A stretch of DNA of 64,000 bases, taken from the NCBI GenBank assembly GCA_900770445.1, contig CAAGKO010000085.1:19387-83386 (forward strand), given 5' to 3'. A program made the position numbers and the translations under genes. A model generated the notes under the pieces. It did no database searches. It was not told the origin of the DNA and saw nothing but the letters and a program-made list of their open reading frames with translations. Below are positions 1 through 9,251 of this stretch, piece after piece (positions within the stretch are counted from its first letter, which is position 1; every line of letters begins with the position of its first letter). This DNA is from an uncultured Oribacterium sp. Its GTDB lineage: Bacteria > Bacillota > Clostridia > Lachnospirales > Lachnospiraceae.

Positions 1-48
1 AATCGCAAACGTACGTCTCTTCTCGATTTCTTCTTTTAAACTTGCCAT
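1..48 (-). CDS. prfC: Start of peptide chain release factor 3 (partial)
   Basis: The window edge cuts this gene after 16 codons. Reading leftward from an ATG at 48, the peptide is MASLKEEIEKRRTFAI. The run EIEKRRTFAI is what usually precedes the P-loop (ISHPDAGKTT) in RF3, the GTPase that recycles RF1/RF2 after translation termination. A Shine-Dalgarno sequence (GAGGATAGA) lies just before the ATG. The GTPase motif itself is outside the window, so the call rests on N-terminal similarity only. It follows ftsZ on the same strand, behind a terminator, so it is probably its own transcription unit. Confidence 0.7.
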   Translation of the reverse strand, partial: MASLKEEIEKRRTFAI

Positions 49-105
49 TCTATCCTCAATAATCTAAAAAAATACACAAAATCGTCATCCATCATAGCAC
101 GAAAA

Positions 106-130
106 AGGCTATGCCGTAAAGACATAGCCT
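106..130 (-). terminator. Rho-independent terminator after ftsZ
   Basis: An 8-bp stem (AGGCTATG / CATAGCCT) with a 9-nt loop is followed on the minus strand by a T-run (TTTTTCG). It lies about 30 bp past the ftsZ stop and marks the 3' end of the division cluster. Confidence 0.85.
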
Positions 131-158
131 CTCATTTCTATCTTCAGGGATGAAGAGA

Positions 159-1412
159 TTACTTTCTGTTTCTCAGGAAGTCCGGAATATTGATGGACAT
201 TTCCTTATTCTGCTGCGGACGGAAGGTCGGCTGCTGTGGCTGTACCGGTGCTGCGCCCTGTGTAAGCGCCTGCTCCTGCGGTGCTGCCGTCACCGGTGTC
301 GTCGGACGAAGCTGCGGCTGGAAGCTGGTGTTTCCGTTCAGGAAGCTCGGCATCGTCGGTCTGACTGTAGGCTCTGCTGCCGGTGTCTGCGCTGCTGTGC
401 CTGCAGCTGCCTTCGGCTGTGCCGGCTTCTTCAGCATATCAAATGCAGAGCTGGTGGCCGCAGAATCCTCGATACCGGTTGCGATGACCGTGATCTTACA
501 CTCATCCTGGGCATTTTCATCGTACATCGCACCGAAGATAATGTTTGCATTATCACCAGCCAGCTCCTCGACATAGGAAGCGGCTTCGTTTGCCTCTACG
601 AGGGAGATATCGCCTGAGATGTTGATGATCACATCCGTTGCACCCTCGATGGTGGTCTCGAGAAGCGGGCTGGAAATCGCCATCTTCACTGCTTCGGTAG
701 CCTTCTCGTCACCCTTGGCTGCGCCGATACCGACATGTGCGACACCCTTATCCTTCATGACAGAAGAAACATCCGCGAAGTCGAGATTGATGAGGCCAGG
801 AACATTGATCAGATCCGTGATGCCCTGTACAGCCTGCTGGAGAACCTCGTCAGCCTTCTTCAGTGCATCCGGCATCGTGGTTCTGCGATCGACGATCTCA
901 AGCAGACGGTCGTTCGGGATGACGATCAGGGTGTCTACGGACTCTTTCAGCTTCTTGATGCCATCGATGGCGTTCGTCATACGCTGACGAGCCTCGAAAC
1001 GGAACGGCTTCGTCACGACACCGACGGTCAGGATACCCATGTCCTTCGCGATCTTCGCGATGACAGGGGCAGCACCGGTTCCGGTTCCACCACCCATACC
1101 ACAGGTAACGAATACCATATCGGCTCCCTGCAGTGCAGCCGTGATATCCTCAGAGCTCTCCTCTGCAGCCTTCGCGCCTACCTCTGGTCTGCCGCCGCAG
1201 CCGAGTCCCTTCGTCAGTTTCTCGCCGATCTGCATCGTAGTCGGTGCCTGGCTGTACTGAAGAGCCTGCTTATCGGTATTGATGCCGATGAACTCGACGC
1301 CCACGATACCATCCGTCACCATGCGGTTTACCGCGTTGTTACCTGCGCCACCAACACCTACGACGATAATCTTTGCAGCTGCCTCTGACTCAGGAAGCTT
1401 AATCTCAAGCAT
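159..1412 (-). CDS. ftsZ: Cell division protein FtsZ
   Basis: Tubulin-like GTPase that polymerises at midcell into the Z-ring and recruits the divisome. The 417-residue product carries the tubulin signature GGGTGTG at about residues 107-113, the N-terminal [13 protein letters not shown] nucleotide-binding loop, and the T7 synergy loop NLDFADV. A Pro/Gln/Ala-rich linker of about 80 residues (about 325-400) precedes the conserved C-terminal peptide [11 protein letters not shown], the docking site for FtsA/SepF-type partners. The length is slightly above the usual 350-400 because of the linker. The ATG has a strong RBS (AAGGAGGAAG). It is the last gene of the cluster; a promoter-like sequence 90-120 bp upstream suggests that it can also be transcribed alone. 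Confidence 0.97.
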   Translation of the reverse strand: MLEIKLPESEAAAKIIVVGVGGAGNNAVNRMVTDGIVGVEFIGINTDKQALQYSQAPTTMQIGEKLTKGLGCGGRPEVGAKAAEESSEDITAALQGADMVFVTCGMGGGTGTGAAPVIAKIAKDMGILTVGVVTKPFRFEARQRMTNAIDGIKKLKESVDTLIVIPNDRLLEIVDRRTTMPDALKKADEVLQQAVQGITDLINVPGLINLDFADVSSVMKDKGVAHVGIGAAKGDEKATEAVKMAISSPLLETTIEGATDVIINISGDISLVEANEAASYVEELAGDNANIIFGAMYDENAQDECKITVIATGIEDSAATSSAFDMLKKPAQPKAAAGTAAQTPAAEPTVRPTMPSFLNGNTSFQPQLRPTTPVTAAPQEQALTQGAAPVQPQQPTFRPQQNKEMSINIPDFLRNRK

Positions 1413-1503
1413 AATCTTCCTCCTTCAATCCCTCATATATATTCATTATATAAGATAACCTGTTTTACTGCGGCCACATACGCATATGACTGCACAATAA
1501 GAT

Positions 1504-1532
1504 AATATACAAACAAAGCTATCAGATTGCAA
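1504..1532 (-). promoter_or_regulatory. Sigma-A-type promoter before ftsZ
   Basis: Minus-strand TTGCAA (1527-1532), a 17-bp spacer, then TATATT (1504-1509), in the 245-bp gap between ftsQ and ftsZ. The leader to the ftsZ ATG would be about 85 nt. The rest of the gap is AT-rich, with a 12-bp direct repeat (GTTATGCGCAGA at about 1624 and 1646) just after the ftsQ stop. Confidence 0.55.
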
Positions 1533-1657
1533 TAGCTTAGTCCATATAATATTACCACGCTTAGAAGTGGAGCTCTATCGAAATTTTCACATTATTTCTT
1601 ACTTTTTTATAACTTCAGCCGTCGTTATGCGCAGAAAACGGTGCTGTTATGCGCAGA

Positions 1658-2416
1658 TCAGCCCGTCTTTTCCTTGAAAATATAGGACTCATGATCCGAG
1701 GTCTCCGAATAATCCGAAAGATTCAGCTCACCCTTCCGTCCGCTGAGATGCGGCAGGATATCATGCAGCGTCGAGATCTTCATCTCCATGTCCTTATTAC
1801 TACCGAGACGTACGCTGATGTCTCCGATCCGGAGCGTTGCATTCAGAAGTGAATCATACTGAATTTCCTCACAGTCGATATCATAGGTGCGAAGTGCGCC
1901 GGTCAGGTTCAGGATATTATTGAAGACATCCTTATTTTCGACCGGCAGTGCCTTATAAAGCACGATCGAGCCGAAGCTGAGACCGGTGATGCGCGGGATC
2001 CCCTCCAGCCGGTTGCCGGTAGACTCCACGATGATTCCATCCTTATCGAAGTACATGTGACTCGACATATAATCTACATAGCCGACGACGTTCTTCTCGT
2101 AAACCGTGATGTTCACCGTAAACGGCCCGTCGAAGTCGATGTCATAGCGCTGGACAAAGGGCAGCTCCTTATGTGGTTTCGTCTTATCCTTCACGAAGCA
2201 CCAGACGCTGTTCGTATCCCAGGAATCTGAAAAAATCATGCTGACGATTTCTTCACTACTGTACTGCGTATTTCCCACCACCGAAAAGTGCCGGATCCGC
2301 ACACTGGCCAGCAGGATCGCGATCAGCAGAAGCAGCACGACGACGCTCCAGCGAACAATATGTCGTTTATTGCGATCCCTCGGATCATCGTAGCCGTAAA
2401 AAACCTTATCTGTCAT
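1658..2416 (-). CDS. ftsQ: Cell division protein FtsQ/DivIB
   Basis: Bitopic membrane protein that links early and late divisome proteins and holds FtsL and FtsB. The 252-residue product has a basic cytoplasmic N-terminus, one membrane span (about residues 24-42), then a POTRA-like segment (RIRHFSVVGNTQYSSEEIV) and the FtsQ/DivIB beta domain with the usual motifs EKNVVGYVDY and GNRLEGIPRITG. It sits directly after ftsW where murG or murB often intervene. The RBS is weak. The family assignment is firm from the architecture and position; sequence conservation is low, as is usual for this protein. Confidence 0.9.
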   Translation of the reverse strand: MTDKVFYGYDDPRDRNKRHIVRWSVVVLLLLIAILLASVRIRHFSVVGNTQYSSEEIVSMIFSDSWDTNSVWCFVKDKTKPHKELPFVQRYDIDFDGPFTVNITVYEKNVVGYVDYMSSHMYFDKDGIIVESTGNRLEGIPRITGLSFGSIVLYKALPVENKDVFNNILNLTGALRTYDIDCEEIQYDSLLNATLRIGDISVRLGSNKDMEMKISTLHDILPHLSGRKGELNLSDYSETSDHESYIFKEKTG

Positions 2417-2524
2417 TCCACTCGTTCTTTCTATTTATATATTCTAATCTGCTGACGTTTCTCCGCATCCGTCGATCAGATCTATGCTGCCTGTTCTTTC
2501 CGGCTCTTTACTCTACCATAAAAA

Positions 2525-2553
2525 AGAGCGCTTTGCCATGGGCAAAGCACTCT
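2525..2553 (-). terminator. Rho-independent terminator after ftsW
   Basis: A strong hairpin (about 12-bp stem, ATG loop, one mismatch) followed on the minus strand by TTTTTT. It lies between ftsW and ftsQ, so ftsQ-ftsZ transcription must depend on read-through or on an internal promoter in 2417-2520. I saw no clear promoter there. Confidence 0.85.
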
Positions 2554-2637
2554 TCTCTTTCCTCACTCGTAAGCGCCCATCGACCGTGTCTCCGCGTACC
2601 GACGCTGCGGGTCTCATATCCGGACTGTATGCTCAAC

Positions 2638-3771
2638 TCACATCGGATCTTCGAGTCGTATCTGCCGTGAAACCGACAGTGCGAGTCCGATCTCCACCAT
2701 CAGCAGCAAGAGCGAGGTACCACCGTAGCTCACAAACGGAAGCGTGACGCCGGTATTCGGGATGGTATTCGTCGCGACACCGATGTTCAGGATAACCTGC
2801 AGCGAGATGTGACACATGATTCCGATCACCAGCATCGACCCATAGAGGTCCCTCGCGTTGCGTGCGATATCGAACAGCCGGTAGATGATGAAGACATAAA
2901 TCAGAATCAGCGAGATCGCGCCGAAGAGACCGAGCTCCTCGCAGATGATCGTAAAGATCATATCGTTCTGTGCCTCCGGCATGAGGAATTTCTGAACCGA
3001 CTCACCGAGGCCCTTTCCGAAGATGCCACCGGAGCCGATGGCATACAGGCCCTGCAGGGTCTGAAAGGTTTCATCCGAGTAGCTCGCCGGATCCTTCCAT
3101 GCGAAGACTCGGGTCAGCTGATAATCCTGCAGGATATTCAGTGCCGACATAAGCTTCGCCATCGGATAAGCGAAGATGTACACGAGCATGCCTGCAACAC
3201 CGCAGAGGACGAACGGCCAGTACTTCTTCGATGCGATCCACATCATGAAGAAGGTGATGCCGAAGATAATCATCGCCGTCGACAGGTTCGTCGCAGCGAC
3301 CACGATACCCGGAGCGATGCCGACCAGCGCGACCTTCCACCAGGTTCGCCAGTTGTTGATCTGATATCCATAGTGGGTGATCAGCTGCGACAGCAGTATG
3401 ATCGCCGCGATTTTCATGATCTCAGATGGCTGGAAGCGGACAGCGCCGAGTTTGATCCACCGTGCGGAGCCGTGGGAGGCGACACCGATGACCATGGTCG
3501 CAACGATGAATCCCCAGGCCACGATGTAGATGATCTTCGACAGCATCGCGGTCAGATGATAATCAAAGACCGACACGATCAGCATCACCACGAGACCGCC
3601 AACCGCAAATACAGCCTGATGCCGAAGAAAATACATGGCATCATTCATCTGGTTCTGCGCCGAGTAGCCGGAGGCCGAATACATCATGATCATACCGAAG
3701 CCGGTGATGAAGATGACGGCAAACAAAAGGCTGTAGTCATAAAAATATTTTCTTTTCTTCTTCGCTGCCAT
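2638..3771 (-). CDS. ftsW: Peptidoglycan glycosyltransferase FtsW
   Basis: SEDS-family polytopic membrane enzyme that polymerises lipid II at the septum together with its cognate class B PBP. About ten membrane spans are visible. Family motifs include GFGMIMMYSAS near the N-terminus, RWIKLGAVRFQPSEIMKIA (substrate cavity), the region ending EELGLFGA (catalytic Asp/Glu loop area) and the C-terminal NTGVTLPFVSYGGTS. I place the start at the ATG at 3771, because GGAGGAACG precedes it by the right spacing; an upstream ATG at 3789 has no RBS. Product 377 aa. It begins 18 bp after the murD stop, so the two are likely co-translated. Confidence 0.95.
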   Translation of the reverse strand: MAAKKKRKYFYDYSLLFAVIFITGFGMIMMYSASGYSAQNQMNDAMYFLRHQAVFAVGGLVVMLIVSVFDYHLTAMLSKIIYIVAWGFIVATMVIGVASHGSARWIKLGAVRFQPSEIMKIAAIILLSQLITHYGYQINNWRTWWKVALVGIAPGIVVAATNLSTAMIIFGITFFMMWIASKKYWPFVLCGVAGMLVYIFAYPMAKLMSALNILQDYQLTRVFAWKDPASYSDETFQTLQGLYAIGSGGIFGKGLGESVQKFLMPEAQNDMIFTIICEELGLFGAISLILIYVFIIYRLFDIARNARDLYGSMLVIGIMCHISLQVILNIGVATNTIPNTGVTLPFVSYGGTSLLLLMVEIGLALSVSRQIRLEDPM

Positions 3772-3789
3772 CGTTCCTCCTGTCAGCAT

Positions 3790-5145
3790 TTACAGATTCT
3801 TCACGCACTCCTTGAAGATGCGTCCGCGCTCCTCATAGTTCGGGAACATGCCCCAGGATGCGCAGGCCGGGCTCAGGAGCACATAGTCACCCTCATCCGC
3901 ATACGCGGCGCAGTCCTTGACCGCCTCATCCATATCCTCTGCAAACATGACATTGGTAAAGCCATACTTCTTTGCACACTCTGCGATGATGTTCCGTGTC
4001 TGACCGATCAGAACGAGATACTTGACGCGTCCCTTAAAGAGCTTACACCAGTCATCGAAAGGGATATCCTTATCATAACCTCCGCCGATCAGGACGACCG
4101 GTCCAGGCATCGCCAGCAGTGCTTTGATGGCTGCATCCGGATTCGTTCCCTTCGAGTCATTATAGTAGCGAACGCCATTGCGCTCACGAACGAACTCGAT
4201 ACGGTGCTCCACCGGCTTAAATTTCTTCACAGCCGCGATGATTTTCGGCATCGGCACCCCCATCTCCACGGAGACAGCGATGGCACACATGATGTTTTCA
4301 TAGTTATGCGCACCGAGAAGGTTCGTATCCCGTACATCGAGCAGGACCTCATCCTCACCACCATGGGCATGATGGATCTCGAAGTCCTTATAGTAGAAGC
4401 CCTCCTTCAGCTCATGCACGGAGCTGAACCAGATGACCTGTGGCTTCAGCGTCTTCCTCTTTCCGAACTTCCGGAGCTCCGGATCCTCATAGTTCAGAAC
4501 GATGAAATCCTCCTCGGTCTGGTTCAGGGCGATGCTCTCCTTCACCTTTACATAGTTCTTCATCGTTTTATGTCGGTCGAGATGGTCCGGGGTGATGTTG
4601 GTGATGCAGGATACATGGGGATGGAAATCCATGATGGTCTCGAGCTGGAAGGAACTCACCTCGAGGATCGTCGCAGACGCCTCCGTCGTTTCCAGCGCTT
4701 CGGCCGTAAACGGATTACCGATGTTTCCGCATATATGCGTATCATCATAGGTCGTCTTAAAGATTTCACCGATCAGGGACACCGTCGTGGTCTTACCGTT
4801 CGTACCGGTCACGGCTGCCAGCTTTCCCTTGCTCGACTGGTAGGCGAGCTCGATCTCGCCCCAGATTGGAATCTTCGCCCCATCGATCAGTTTCACAAAC
4901 GGCTTATCGAGCGGGATACCCGGACTGATGACCGCGAGATCCACGGATACGAGATCCGTCGGCTTCAGCTCTCCGACCACCAGTGAGATCCGGTCTCTCT
5001 TTCTGAAATTTTTCATCACCTTCACGGTGTCCAGCTTTTCATTGGAATCGAACAGGACGACCTGTCCTCCCAGCTGTAAAATCTGCTTTGCGGCGCAGAT
5101 ACCGCTTTTTCCCGTGCCGAGCACGAGCACCTTCTGACTATCCAT
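3790..5145 (-). CDS. murD: UDP-N-acetylmuramoylalanine-D-glutamate ligase
   Basis: Cytoplasmic ATP-dependent ligase that adds D-Glu to UDP-MurNAc-L-Ala. It has the Rossmann-like N-terminal domain (KVLVLGTGKSG), the Mur ligase ATP-binding loop TGTNGKTTTVSLIG at about residue 115, the central motif HLDRHKTMKNY, and the C-terminal motif YYNDSKGTNPDA. Length about 451 aa is normal. The upstream ATG at 5154 is only 1 nt from the Shine-Dalgarno sequence GGGGTG, so the ATG at 5145, with a 6-nt spacing, is the better start. It lies between mraY and ftsW as in many Firmicutes dcw clusters. Confidence 0.96.
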   Translation of the reverse strand: MDSQKVLVLGTGKSGICAAKQILQLGGQVVLFDSNEKLDTVKVMKNFRKRDRISLVVGELKPTDLVSVDLAVISPGIPLDKPFVKLIDGAKIPIWGEIELAYQSSKGKLAAVTGTNGKTTTVSLIGEIFKTTYDDTHICGNIGNPFTAEALETTEASATILEVSSFQLETIMDFHPHVSCITNITPDHLDRHKTMKNYVKVKESIALNQTEEDFIVLNYEDPELRKFGKRKTLKPQVIWFSSVHELKEGFYYKDFEIHHAHGGEDEVLLDVRDTNLLGAHNYENIMCAIAVSVEMGVPMPKIIAAVKKFKPVEHRIEFVRERNGVRYYNDSKGTNPDAAIKALLAMPGPVVLIGGGYDKDIPFDDWCKLFKGRVKYLVLIGQTRNIIAECAKKYGFTNVMFAEDMDEAVKDCAAYADEGDYVLLSPACASWGMFPNYEERGRIFKECVKNL

Positions 5146-5178
5146 CTCATTCACCCCTACATTATGTTCTACTGTCTC

Positions 5179-6141
5179 TTACATTCCCAGGCTCGCCACC
5201 AGACATAAGAGCACGGTCAGCACTGTGAAGACTGTCACCACCTTCGTCTCCGACCATCCTCCGAGCTCGAAGTGATGGTGGATCGGCGCCATGCGGAAGA
5301 TCCGCTTTCCATGGGTTTTCTTAAAGTAGGTCACCTGGATGATGACCGACAGTACTTCCACAAGATAAATCAGTGCAAAGATCGGAATAAAGAGCGGGAT
5401 TCCCATCTCGAAGGCTGCTGCAGCGACGAAGCCGCCGAGCGCCAGCGAACCGGTATCGCCCATAAACACCTTTGCAGGATAGCAGTTAAACATCAGAAAG
5501 CCCATCAGTGCACCGAACACTGCGCCGGAAATCGGTGCGAGCTGTCCATCTGCCTTTCCGAAATATAGACTGGCGAAGCCGAGGAACAGTGCGATTACGG
5601 CTGTGACGGAACTGGCGAGTCCATCGAGCCCATCTGTGAAATTCGCGCCATTATCGGTACCGAGCACGATGAAAAGAAGTGCCGGCACATAGAACCATCC
5701 GATGTCCAGATAAATCTCCGTAAACGGAACCTGCATGCGATGATCATAGGCAGGTGAGAGATAGAGATAAAGTGCGAAAACCAGGCAGAACACCAGCTGA
5801 CAGAGGAACTTCTGCTTCGGATTGAAGCCCTCGGACTGATGCTTCACGACCTTCAGAAAATCATCGATGAAGCCGACGATACCGAAACCGACCGTGAGAA
5901 GCATCACCGGAAGGATCTTCGGATAGCGGCGGACATAAACGAGGCTGACGATCACGATGGCCAGTACGAACACGAGGCCGCCCATCGTCGGTGTGCCCTG
6001 TTTCTTAAGATGTGCCTTCGGTCCATCGTCCCGGACCTCCTGCCCGAACTTCAGCTTATGAAGCTCCGGGATGGCGAAAGGCATCGCAAGGGCGACCAGT
6101 GCAAAGCCCATAAGAATAGAAACAACAAAATCAAGATACAT
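5179..6141 (-). CDS. mraY: Phospho-MurNAc-pentapeptide translocase
   Basis: Integral membrane enzyme that transfers phospho-MurNAc-pentapeptide to undecaprenyl phosphate, forming lipid I. The 320-residue product has about ten membrane spans. It shows the family motifs KKQGTPTMGGL, GFIDDFLKV (Asp pair), NFTDGLDGLA, and the histidine motif RMAPIHHHFELGGWSE. The RBS GGAGTTAG precedes the ATG. It is followed 33 bp later by murD; upstream, the 138-bp gap holds two palindromic GGGGTC repeats. Confidence 0.97.
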   Translation of the reverse strand: MYLDFVVSILMGFALVALAMPFAIPELHKLKFGQEVRDDGPKAHLKKQGTPTMGGLVFVLAIVIVSLVYVRRYPKILPVMLLTVGFGIVGFIDDFLKVVKHQSEGFNPKQKFLCQLVFCLVFALYLYLSPAYDHRMQVPFTEIYLDIGWFYVPALLFIVLGTDNGANFTDGLDGLASSVTAVIALFLGFASLYFGKADGQLAPISGAVFGALMGFLMFNCYPAKVFMGDTGSLALGGFVAAAAFEMGIPLFIPIFALIYLVEVLSVIIQVTYFKKTHGKRIFRMAPIHHHFELGGWSETKVVTVFTVLTVLLCLVASLGM

Positions 6142-6208
6142 AATCTAACTCCATATATAAATCTTCCGCTGCCTGTGACCCTGATAAGCGGTGAATCTTA
6201 AGAAAATC

Positions 6209-6283
6209 GTAATGGGGTCTGACCCCCTTACGGTCAGCTTAAAAATTCCGTAAAGGATTCTTAATGGGGTCAGACCCCATTAA
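6209..6283. repeat. Pair of GGGGTC-GACCCC palindromes
   Basis: Two near-identical palindromes lie about 30 bp apart between mraY and the PBP gene. At 6209-6231 there is a near-perfect palindrome centred on GGGGTCTGACCCC. At 6261-6283 there is a perfect 23-bp palindrome (TTAATGGGGTC, A, then its complement). The second overlaps the PBP stop codon. Related copies occur at about 55434-55495. Motifs of this type recur between genes in many bacteria and can act as terminators or as REP-like repeats; no transposase is present here. Confidence 0.8.
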
Positions 6284-8556
6284 TTTTCGGCGGAGGTTTC
6301 GGTTTCTCCCTCGCTGTCCTCGCCCGGCACGGCCTCCGGGAGCGCGAAGCTCGCATCGTCCCCCGCCGGCTCAACGTACTCGTCGGTCACCGCTGCCGCT
6401 GTGGTCGGCGTAATCACATTGCCGTCTGCATCGGTTTCGGTGCTCGTTTCGTCCGCCGTGGTTTCACTCTCCGCGCCGGTCTCACCGCCTACCTGTGCAC
6501 CCATCGTCTCGGAGGAGATGCCCTCCGGGTTCTGCTGAAGCTGCGCGTTGATGGAATCCTCCGGATCGGTATCTCCGGATGGTGCGATATTCAGGAACTG
6601 CAGCGCATCGTTCATGATTTCGCGTTCGATGTTGACCGCGAAGGACGCGGTCGCCTGTGCCTCACCGACAAGGTTCGGCGTATCGACGATGACGTAAACA
6701 AGTAACTGCGGATCCTCCACCGGTGCGAAACCGCAGAAGGAAACGAGGTAGTTCTTTGCGGAACGCGGCAGCTTCTCGGCTGTACCGGTTTTTCCACCGA
6801 CATGATATCCCTGAATCTGAGCCTTTTTACCTGTACCGACTTCGACGGTCTGGTAGAGGGCCTGCTTCAGGAAGTCACTCGTTGACTTCGAGCAGGTGGT
6901 GCGGAGAAGCTCCGGCTTCACATCCTCGATGACGGTACCGTTGCCGTTCAGAATCTGCTTCACTACATGCGGCTTGTAGTAACTGCCGCCGTTGATGATG
7001 CTGCAGTATGCTGCCGCCATCTGGACCATGGTGACGTTATAGTTCTGACCGAAGGAGTTGGTCGCGAGGGCCGTACGTCCCATGTTTTCTGCATTGTACA
7101 CGAGATCCGTGGTGTCGGCCTCTGCCGGCAGGTCGATGCCGGTAGACTCACCGAAGCCGAAGATATGCTGGTACTTCACGAAATTCTCGGCGCCTTCATT
7201 GAACGCGGTATTCATGAGGTATACGTTACAGGACTTCGCGAGACCCATCGTAGCGTCAAGCACGCCATCACCGTTCCGGTTATGGCAGCGGATACGCCAG
7301 GTATGGATACCATCGTTCAGCTCGATGTAGCCCTGACAGTCGAAGGTCGTGTCCGGTGTGATGGCCTTCTCCTCCAGCGCACCGGCGAGGGTGATGCTCT
7401 TCGCAACAGAGCCTGGCTCATATGTATCGGACACCGGGATGTTTCGCCATATCTGGTTCCAGGCGACCTGTCGGCCATAGGACAGGATTTCCTCGGTCGA
7501 ATAGTACTTCGACACTTCATCCTCGGTAATCGCGGCAGCGTCCGGATTCTCACGGCGATATACGCCGACGGCCTCCTTGCGGCCGAGCTGCATGAGATAC
7601 TCATCGGTATAGACCGAGCTGTCCAGCGCACGTGGATCGTTCAGATTAAACTGATTGGTGGAGCCCATCGCAAGCACTTCGCCGGTGTTCGGATCCATGA
7701 CGATGGCCGCAGCCATCTTCGAGCCGATATCCTCGGTCTGCCACTTATTAAGGTACTTCTCCAGCGACATCTGAATATTCGTATTGATGGTCGTCACGAC
7801 GGAGTTACCATCGGTCGGCTCCTTCAGTACGGACTGCAGCTTCGTATCACTGTCGAGGTAGCCGTACTCACGGCCATTGACGCCCATCAGGGTGTCATTA
7901 TAGTACTGCTCGATGCCGCCGGTTCCACTGGAGCCGTCGGCGCTCGAGAAGCCGATGATGTTGCAGGCGAGGGAATCATACGGATAGGTACGCTTATACT
8001 CGTCCTCGAACCAGATGCCCTTGATACGCGCCTTCGAGCCACTGCTGACATACGCGGCATTCTGCTCCTTCACATAGTCTTCCCAGCCGGATTTCTGGTC
8101 GTAGCTCAGTCCCTTCGCATATTTCACATAGGACTTGTCGGCCTTTTCACTGAGCAGCTTCCGAAGCTCAGACTCATCGTATTCGAAATAGGCAACGAGC
8201 GCCTGAATCGTCGAATCCACGTAACGGTCATCCTGACCGGAGTGGATGACCCGCGGATCGATGATCAGGTTATACACCTTCTGGCTGGTCGCCAGCACGG
8301 TGCCGTTCCGATCCATGATATCTCCGCGGCGGAACGGAATCGTACGCGAATCATAGGATGCCTGTCGCTGGGACAGGACGATCTTGTTGTACTCCTCGCT
8401 GTTGTTTTTTACCAGATTATAAATCGCCAGGATAAGCGCAATTAAAGCTAGCATGATCACACATAGTGTGACGGCTAGCTTTCTCTGCATGTACGGGGGA
8501 AGGATCTTCCCCCGGTTTCGTTTCCTGTTTTGATCAGTACTGCGGGATGTCCTCAT
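6280..8556 (-). CDS. Class B penicillin-binding protein (FtsI/SpoVD type)
   Basis: Membrane-anchored D,D-transpeptidase that cross-links septal peptidoglycan with FtsW. The N-terminus is basic and cytoplasmic, followed by one span (about 27-49) and the dimerisation domain (TIPFRRGDIMDRNGTVLA). The transpeptidase domain has SVAK (Ser about 383), SCN (about 442) and KTGTAEK (Lys about 589). PASTA domains are absent. Instead, about 85 residues after the catalytic domain are low-complexity and rich in Glu, Thr, Ala and Ser. The start overlaps ftsL by 23 bp with no clear RBS, so translational coupling is likely. An in-frame ATG at codon 23 is an alternative, but it would shorten the cytoplasmic tail. 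Locus position favours FtsI over SpoVD. Confidence 0.93.
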   Translation of the reverse strand: MRTSRSTDQNRKRNRGKILPPYMQRKLAVTLCVIMLALIALILAIYNLVKNNSEEYNKIVLSQRQASYDSRTIPFRRGDIMDRNGTVLATSQKVYNLIIDPRVIHSGQDDRYVDSTIQALVAYFEYDESELRKLLSEKADKSYVKYAKGLSYDQKSGWEDYVKEQNAAYVSSGSKARIKGIWFEDEYKRTYPYDSLACNIIGFSSADGSSGTGGIEQYYNDTLMGVNGREYGYLDSDTKLQSVLKEPTDGNSVVTTINTNIQMSLEKYLNKWQTEDIGSKMAAAIVMDPNTGEVLAMGSTNQFNLNDPRALDSSVYTDEYLMQLGRKEAVGVYRRENPDAAAITEDEVSKYYSTEEILSYGRQVAWNQIWRNIPVSDTYEPGSVAKSITLAGALEEKAITPDTTFDCQGYIELNDGIHTWRIRCHNRNGDGVLDATMGLAKSCNVYLMNTAFNEGAENFVKYQHIFGFGESTGIDLPAEADTTDLVYNAENMGRTALATNSFGQNYNVTMVQMAAAYCSIINGGSYYKPHVVKQILNGNGTVIEDVKPELLRTTCSKSTSDFLKQALYQTVEVGTGKKAQIQGYHVGGKTGTAEKLPRSAKNYLVSFCGFAPVEDPQLLVYVIVDTPNLVGEAQATASFAVNIEREIMNDALQFLNIAPSGDTDPEDSINAQLQQNPEGISSETMGAQVGGETGAESETTADETSTETDADGNVITPTTAAAVTDEYVEPAGDDASFALPEAVPGEDSEGETETSAEN

Positions 8557-9070
8557 ATTGTCTTACGTACTCGCTTTCCGTCTTGTCATAGGTAATCGTC
8601 TGATCCTTGCCGGCATATACCATGCCGAGCTCCTGCGTGGCTACCCGATAGATCTCATCGAGATTCACGGACGTATCTATGCTGTTCTGAAGCGCATCGT
8701 TCTCAGACTTCAGCTTATCGAGCTGCTGCTTCTTCGTCTCGATCGACGAAATCCGCGTATTGATCGAGGTCTGCATCTGAATATAGGAAAAGCAGAGACC
8801 CAGGGTGAACACGGAGGCGATGATCAGTACCGCGAGGTAGGTCCGATCGACCACGACCGTCTTATGACGAAGTCGTTCCTGCTGCGCACGATACTCCATC
8901 TCCCGCTCGTCGAGGATCCGCTGTCGCGCACGCTGCCGTGCCTGCTGCCGACGTTCCAGCTCCTCCGTATTCGGACGACGCTTCGGCTGTATCTTTCGTA
9001 CTGTATTTCCATCGACATAGGTTCCTGTCGTCCGCGGCACGCGTACCGCTGTCCGTCTCGTTCTGGCCAT
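8534..9070 (-). CDS. ftsL: Cell division protein FtsL
   Basis: Small bitopic divisome protein that pairs with FtsB/DivIC and FtsQ. I place the start at the ATG at 9070 (MARTRRTAV), preceded by GGGGGAAAG; an open frame continues upstream but has no RBS. The 178-residue product has a long, basic, Arg/Gln-rich cytoplasmic segment (about 60 residues). It is followed by one span (YLAVLIIASVFTLGLCFSYI) and an extracellular coiled coil (INTRISSIETKKQQLDKLKSENDALQ). The long basic tail is larger than in typical FtsL. Position between rsmH and the PBP supports the call, since sequence conservation is poor in this family. Confidence 0.88.
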   Translation of the reverse strand: MARTRRTAVRVPRTTGTYVDGNTVRKIQPKRRPNTEELERRQQARQRARQRILDEREMEYRAQQERLRHKTVVVDRTYLAVLIIASVFTLGLCFSYIQMQTSINTRISSIETKKQQLDKLKSENDALQNSIDTSVNLDEIYRVATQELGMVYAGKDQTITYDKTESEYVRQYEDIPQY

Positions 9071-9251
9071 ACTGTTCTTTCCCCCATTTTCCGGATCGGT
9101 TCCGGATTCTAAACTCTCCTGATCTGGTCGATACAGGCTCCGCAGTCCGCTCTGACCTGCCTCCACGGCCCAGTCCAGCGTCTACTCCGGAGCACTGTTT
9201 CTTTTCTCTATATCTCCCTGTGCTCGTCCAATGCAGACGACCGCACTGTAT

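Noticed and set aside
2809..4986. A 725-codon open frame on the plus strand
   Set aside because: It lies antisense to ftsW and murD, its product is His/Asp/Arg-rich without family motifs, and it has no RBS. It is a shadow of the codon bias on the opposite strand.
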